Below, piece after piece: positions 59,654-64,000 of a stretch of 64,000 bases of DNA. Source of the DNA: Drosophila pseudoobscura (Eukaryota; Arthropoda; Insecta; Diptera; Drosophilidae); the NCBI RefSeq assembly GCF_009870125.1, contig NC_046683.1, positions 59,907,869 to 59,971,868 of the forward strand, written 5' to 3'. The notes under the pieces were generated by a model. The model searched no databases, was not told where the DNA came from, and was given only the letters and a program-made list of their open reading frames with translations. The number at the start of each line of letters is the position of its first letter. Position 1 is the stretch's first letter. A program made the position numbers and the translations under genes.

Positions 59654-60206
59654 TTATACCCGATACTCGATTTGTGGTGAAAGTGGACGTGTAACGCCCA
59701 AAAGGAATCGTTTCCGACCCCATAAAGTATATATATTCTTGATCAGCATCAATAGCCGAGTCGATAGAGCCCTGTCTGTCTGTCCGTCCGTCCGTCTGTT
59801 CGTCTGTCCGTCCCCTTCAGCGCCTAGTGCTCAAGGACTATAAGAGCTAGAGCAACGATGTTTTGGATCCAGACTTCTGTGATATGTCACTGCTACATAA
59901 ATATTTCAAAGCTTCGCCCCGCCCACACAAAGGACGAAAATCTGTGGCATCAACATTTTTAAAGATACGATAAAACCAAAAACGCAGACTCGTAGAGGAT
60001 GACCGTATCTTCTAGAGTGTAAAATCTCAACCAGATCGTATAATTATTATAGCCAGAATCAAGAAAACAATTTGCAGTGGCTACGCAGCGCCCGACGTCA
60101 CGCTCAGACTGATTTTCTGTCTCTCTCGCACGCACTCTTTGTCGTGTCGTTTAATATTAGCGCCGTCTGCCGGAGGAGAGCCATACTGACTTAGTATCGG
60201 GTATAA
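59654..60206 (+). mobile_element. INE-1/DINE-1 Helitron-related element
   Basis: The ends form a perfect 14-base inverted pair, TTATACCCGATACT at 59654-59667 and AGTATCGGGTATAA at 60193-60206. The body shows typical INE-1 blocks: CGTTTCCGACCCCATAAAGT, TATATTCTTGATCAGCATCA, ATAGCCGAGTCGAT, a CTGTCTGTCCGTCC microsatellite at about 59775-59815, and GCCCCGCCCACAC. INE-1 elements are non-coding and are the most abundant dispersed elements in Drosophila. At 553 bases with both ends, this copy looks fairly complete. Confidence 0.88.
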
Positions 60207-60264
60207 CTGTAGAGTTGCGGTGTCCGCAGCAACTCACAACGTTCCCCCTCGTTTTTAATTTTAA

Positions 60265-60447
60265 ATGTCGGAAAAAGGCCATTTCGAAGAGTGTATAACT
60301 GAGGTTTTTCAAAATGCTGCTTTCATCAAGACGCAAGACCATGCAAACCGTCGTATGAATGAAGCAAAAAGCATACGAAATCGCACAGCACAAAGAACTT
60401 TCCAACGAATTCAACAAAATAACGAAAATGTGCGTCTGAGTAGGTAA
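60265..60447 (+). CDS. Small open frame of unknown function after INE-1
   Basis: A 60-codon frame (starts MSEKGHFEECITEVFQNAAF, basic second half RNRTAQRTFQRIQQNN). The sequence CTGAGTAGGTAAC at its end could be a splice donor instead of a stop, so it could be a first exon. I recognise no family, and no second exon is evident. The basic, Gln/Asn/Arg-rich composition is not typical of random AT-rich DNA, but the evidence for a gene is weak. Confidence 0.22.
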   Translation: MSEKGHFEECITEVFQNAAFIKTQDHANRRMNEAKSIRNRTAQRTFQRIQQNNENVRLSR

Positions 60448-60643
60448 CAATTCCTTGGTCGCTCATTTCCAAGAAACAAAACATTTTCACATGTTTAAGA
60501 GGTTGAATTTCAATGAAACCGAAATAGTAAATTTAGAGTAAACCTTACATTTTGATTCGCATAAAGTGGGGACAGATCTTGTGGCGTGGCTGGAATTTCT
60601 TGCTATACTTGTCAACTTTCCCTCAAAATTAGGATATGGGGGA

Positions 60644-60690
60644 TCCAGACTGTCGATTGGCCTTAAAATCTCGACTAAAAACGATCAAGG
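60644..60690 (-). repeat. Degenerate satellite-unit fragment outside the array
   Basis: GATCCAGACTGTCGATTGGC followed by CTTAAAATCTCGACTAAAAA matches the array unit segment GATCCAGACTGTCGAACGGC, CATAAAAATCTCGACTACGA with few differences. Orientation is that of the right arm. It lies 5.5 kb beyond the array edge and beyond Bre1. Confidence 0.75.
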
Positions 60691-62139
60691 TAAACAGACG
60701 CGCAGACTGACCCATTTTAGGAAACATTCTACTTATAAGAAAGTAGTGAGATGAGAGGAGATTCAATTACAAATAGTTTCGGGTTTCCAGATCGTGTCGT
60801 AATATGCATGGAAATCCGCCCCAACTCCCGAGATCCATCCATCCATTCCATTGAGAATTCCTGATTTAAAGCTTGGATCGAAAAACCAACCCAAGGGAGC
60901 CACAGAATAGAATAGAAGGCACTTTGCTTATTTACAACGAAAAGAACAATTTAAAGCCTAGAAATAGCTTGAAATAGCCTAGAATAGGCGAAAACTATTT
61001 GGTTAGGTCCTGTTCATTATAGGGGTACAGATTATAAAGCTAAATCCACATTTAAGGAATAAAGAATAGAGTATTTTGTATGGGTTCGTCGAAATTATGG
61101 ACCGCTTTTGGATGTCGATATTCTTGTACATTATTTATCAGCAACTTGATCATCATCAATGACCGAAACGATATAGCTTTCTCTCTCTCTCTCAAACTCT
61201 TTCTCGTGCAGTTCAAGCCCCCTGATGGAAGGAAGCGAGATAGCAACACAGTTGGGTGGTTGGGGTGAGAAGTGAAATAGAGAGAGACAATGTAGCGGAA
61301 TAGAGAATAGTAGCGGAAGAATGGAAAAAGATAAAGTAAATTAAATTCGAATTAAATAGGTAATTAGAATTAATAGTTATAACATTACGAGCTGTCGTGG
61401 TTCCTCTCTTTCATTCTATGTTTTTCCCATCTCTCATTCCAAGTGTTAGCAAGAATTGACAATTGCCGAGAGATATTGTAGAGAGATCACACCTCCCCGC
61501 ATTAACCAAAAAATCAATTCCTTTCTTGAGCGAACAGCAATATCAAAAGACAGAAAGAGCCGTGGCCTTGGCGCGGCTCACACCGTTCCAGCTCGTTGAA
61601 TTGGAGTGTTGTCCCCTTTCCAAAGGAGCACCATTAAACCAACTATATCGGTTCTGTACTTAAAAAGTATGGCTCGAAACGAATCTTAGAGTTACCTGCA
61701 ATATAAAAATTCTGCTGTTCACCTCAGAGATAGTTAATGGTAAAAGTATATTTGATGTGCTCCTAATCACATTATTAGATCGACCCATAAATTATGGAAT
61801 CTTATCTTTGATCTTTGCATAGAAATACTTTTTATTGGGATGCTATTCAAAGACTGTAGGGAATATTCCATTCATAAAAGCTCGACATTCTTCGATTTCG
61901 CTTTTTCGGCGTTGGTACCATATGCACCTTCGATGAGTTTTAAATTTTTAATGGCTTTAGGTCACGCCCATCCAATTTCAATAATTATTTGTGCACAATG
62001 ACCATAACAATACATATAGCAAATTATCCCAGTCTAGCCATATAATTTGGGGCCACTAATTGAGACCCGAAAGACTGCGAATGCCATAAAAGTTTAGGCT
62101 TCGCATTGGGTTCAATCAGTTTTTGAATTATCCTTTGAA
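60691..62139 (+). other. Intergenic DNA before the odorant receptor
   Basis: AT-rich, with a CT run at 61181-61193 and a GAGAGA-rich patch at 61277-61290. A 66-codon frame at 61463-61663 has no recognisable features. No supported gene. Confidence 0.5.
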
Positions 62140-63888
62140 ATGCAGGACCTTCTGGATCAGGAACTGGATCGTATGGACAAGCTGCCAAAGCAAGGTCTGT
62201 TCTGGGTGGAGCTCAGCGCCTATGCTCTTGGTATCAACATAGCTCCGCGGAAGCGTAGCTCCAAGCACTGCCGACTGTAAGTACATACATACATGTACAA
62301 GGAATTTTTCATTGGGAATTTCGTGATGATTTCATGTTTTTTTTATATAGGACGCTCATTGTGGTCTTGCTTGTCAATTTGAGCATAATCTACAGCCTAG
62401 TGGCGTTTATTATGGCTAATTTTCAGGTCTCCTTTGAGACCTACGTTGAGGTTCGCTTGGGCTATCACTTGATTGCATACGAATAACTAACCGTTCTGAG
62501 TTTCCTTCAGGCTGTGCTGCTCACCTTCCAACTTAGTGTTGGGGTGGTCAAGATGTTACACTTTCAAAACAGCTTGGGAGCATCAGTACAATTGGTGCAT
62601 TCGACGGAGACAGGACAGGTACTGAAATCATTGGGTCTCTTCGATTTGGGTATGAATAACACAAAATCTGCAAATGCAAAATCCGCAATATCTTTCTAAT
62701 GAAACTTGTCTTAGATTTGCCTCGAAAACAGGATCTCCTTAGGTCTTTGAGATCAATATTGCTCGACAATTGGCTGATCATCGATCGCCAGGTCATGTTT
62801 TTCTTCAAAATTGTCACTATGCCGGTGCTCTACTACACAATGCGTCCATACTTTCAGTACATCTTCGATTGCTATATTATTCGAGATACGTGTGAAATGA
62901 CCCTGAGTAAGTGCTGACTCGGAAAGTAATGGTCATTTCATAATCCCTTTATCTTCATAGCTTATCCTGCTATAGTACCTTTTGTGAAGCTTGGAGCGTA
63001 TGAATTTCCTTCCTACGTGGTTCGATTCTTTCTTTTGCAAAGTGGTCCTCTTTGGTGCTTTTTTGGTAAGTAGCTAAACTGCTAATATCAATCTGACACT
63101 AATCGCAATGCCCCTGTCAGCTGTATTTGGCTTCAATAGCCTCTTTGTGGTGCTCACAAGGTACGAGTCGGGTCTTATTAAGGTCCTACGATACTTGGTG
63201 CAAAACTCCACGTCGGACAACTTGGTGCCCAAGCATCTACGGGTGCGGTATCTTCGATGTTGCGTCCGACTCTTTGCTCGTATTGCGAAGTAAGTAGGGG
63301 TTCCACAAAACCCATCTTTCTTTACTAAATTTCTTTGCAGTCATCATAACCAGATAGAAAACCTCTTCAAATACATTATCCTGGTGCAGTGTTCCGTCAG
63401 CAGCGTCCTCATATGCATGCTACTATATAAGATTAGCACCGTCTTGGTGTGTTATTGGTTGTATGTATGAGTTTACTACATCAATTAATGGTGGCTCTGG
63501 TTTTTTAGGAAGTGGGCTGGGTATGGATGGGCATGATTATGGTGTACTTTGTGACAATAACTCTGGAGATCAGCTTGTACAATGTAAGCGCGCAGAAAGT
63601 GGAGACCCAGAGCGAGCTGCTCTTCTATGACTGGTACAACTGTGGCTGGTATAATGAATCGAGGGACTTTAAGTTCATGATTAAAATGATGCTTCTCTTC
63701 TCTCGACGAACATTTGTCTTGAGCGTTGGCGGCTTTACCAACCTCTCGCACAAGTTCCTAGTACAGGTTATGCTCCTAGATATGCTAAATGAAGAATTTG
63801 AATTAATTTGAATTAAACCACAATCCCGCAGGTCTTTCGGCTGAGTGGAAATTTCTTCTTGCTATTGCGGAATATGAACAACAAATAA
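62140..63888 (+). CDS. Odorant receptor, Or65-like, seven-transmembrane
   Basis: Nine exons (62140-62276, 62351-62450, 62511-62649, 62715-62906, 62961-63065, 63121-63289, 63341-63445, 63509-63776, 63832-63888) join in frame to 423 residues, a normal insect OR length. Hydrophobic segments include LTLIVVLLVNLSIIYSLVAF, FFKIVTMPVLYYTM, VQCSVSSVLICMLLY and VGWVWMGMIMVYFVTITLEI. The C-terminal third has the OR-type pattern LLFYDWYNCGWYN, then MMLLFSRRTFVLSVGGF, then VFRLSGNFFLLLRN. Insect ORs are inverted-topology ion-channel subunits that pair with Orco in antennal neurons. Position beyond Bre1 fits the D. melanogaster Or65a-c cluster as I remember it, but I cannot say which member. Splice borders are all GT-AG; the second donor (GAG|GTTCGC) is weak. 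Confidence 0.85.
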
Positions 63889-64000
63889 GCGGAGTTTGGT
63901 TTATACAAAATTACAACGTTGGAAAAGTTATATTTTGAAGTGAAATCTTTAGGCAACTTATACACAAAGACACATGTTGCAATTGGCACATTAAACGTAG

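Noticed and set aside
61463..61663. 66-codon open frame upstream of the odorant receptor
   Set aside because: No domain, no signal sequence and no splice context; length is within chance expectation for this region.

Overview
The window is nuclear DNA of a Drosophila-like fly. Genes are split by short GT-AG introns, noncoding DNA is AT-rich with many microsatellites, and an INE-1/DINE-1 element is present. The recognisable genes run vein, Mad2, krishah (UPRT), Rcc1, S6k (with a nested Vps62-domain gene), a tektin, Bre1 and an Or65-like odorant receptor. From memory, this is the neighbourhood of D. melanogaster 64F-65A on 3L (Muller element D). The proteins are close to, but not identical with, what I remember of D. 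melanogaster. An obscura-group species is a tentative guess; if right, this is the XR arm of the X.

Layout. 1-7.9 kb: the 3' part of vein (EGFR ligand; Ig, then EGF) in long introns, then an AT-rich 3' region. 8.3-11.9 kb: a compact housekeeping block, with Mad2 (+) and kri (-) tail to tail, and kri and Rcc1 (+) sharing a divergent promoter. 12.1-26 kb: S6k in ten exons. Its last intron (5.5 kb) carries a secreted Vps62-domain gene on the opposite strand. 27.0-28.4 kb: a three-exon tektin. 55.9-59.1 kb: Bre1, the H2B E3 ligase. 59.7-60.2 kb: an INE-1 element. 62.1-63.9 kb: a nine-exon odorant receptor.

The unusual part is 28.98-55.18 kb, between the tektin and Bre1. It is about 24 kb of satellite in two arms of opposite orientation around a 2.16-kb palindromic (foldback-like) element. 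The left arm (15.4 kb) mixes 313-bp units with 183-bp units that carry one common 130-bp deletion, ordered in higher-order repeats of 992, 862 and 679 bp. The right arm (8.5 kb) has only about 313-bp units. Each full unit has a small hairpin (stem ATGATG/CATCAT) whose 4-nt loop occurs in both orientations, GTTA or TAAC, which looks like recurrent inversion at a hairpin. Read through, the locus could fold into kilobases of double-stranded RNA, so it is a candidate hairpin-RNA, endo-siRNA or piRNA source. A degenerate unit fragment near 60.65 kb shows that the repeat family also exists outside the array.

The genes are unrelated in function but mostly ordinary and intact. Several start near TATCGATA (DRE) motifs, and Bre1 also has a Motif 1 site. 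The one coding anomaly is a frame conflict at the second exon of the nested Vps62 gene. Exon limits were set by hand from splice signals and reading frame; summed CDS lengths divide by three for Mad2, kri, Rcc1, S6k, tektin, Bre1 and the receptor.
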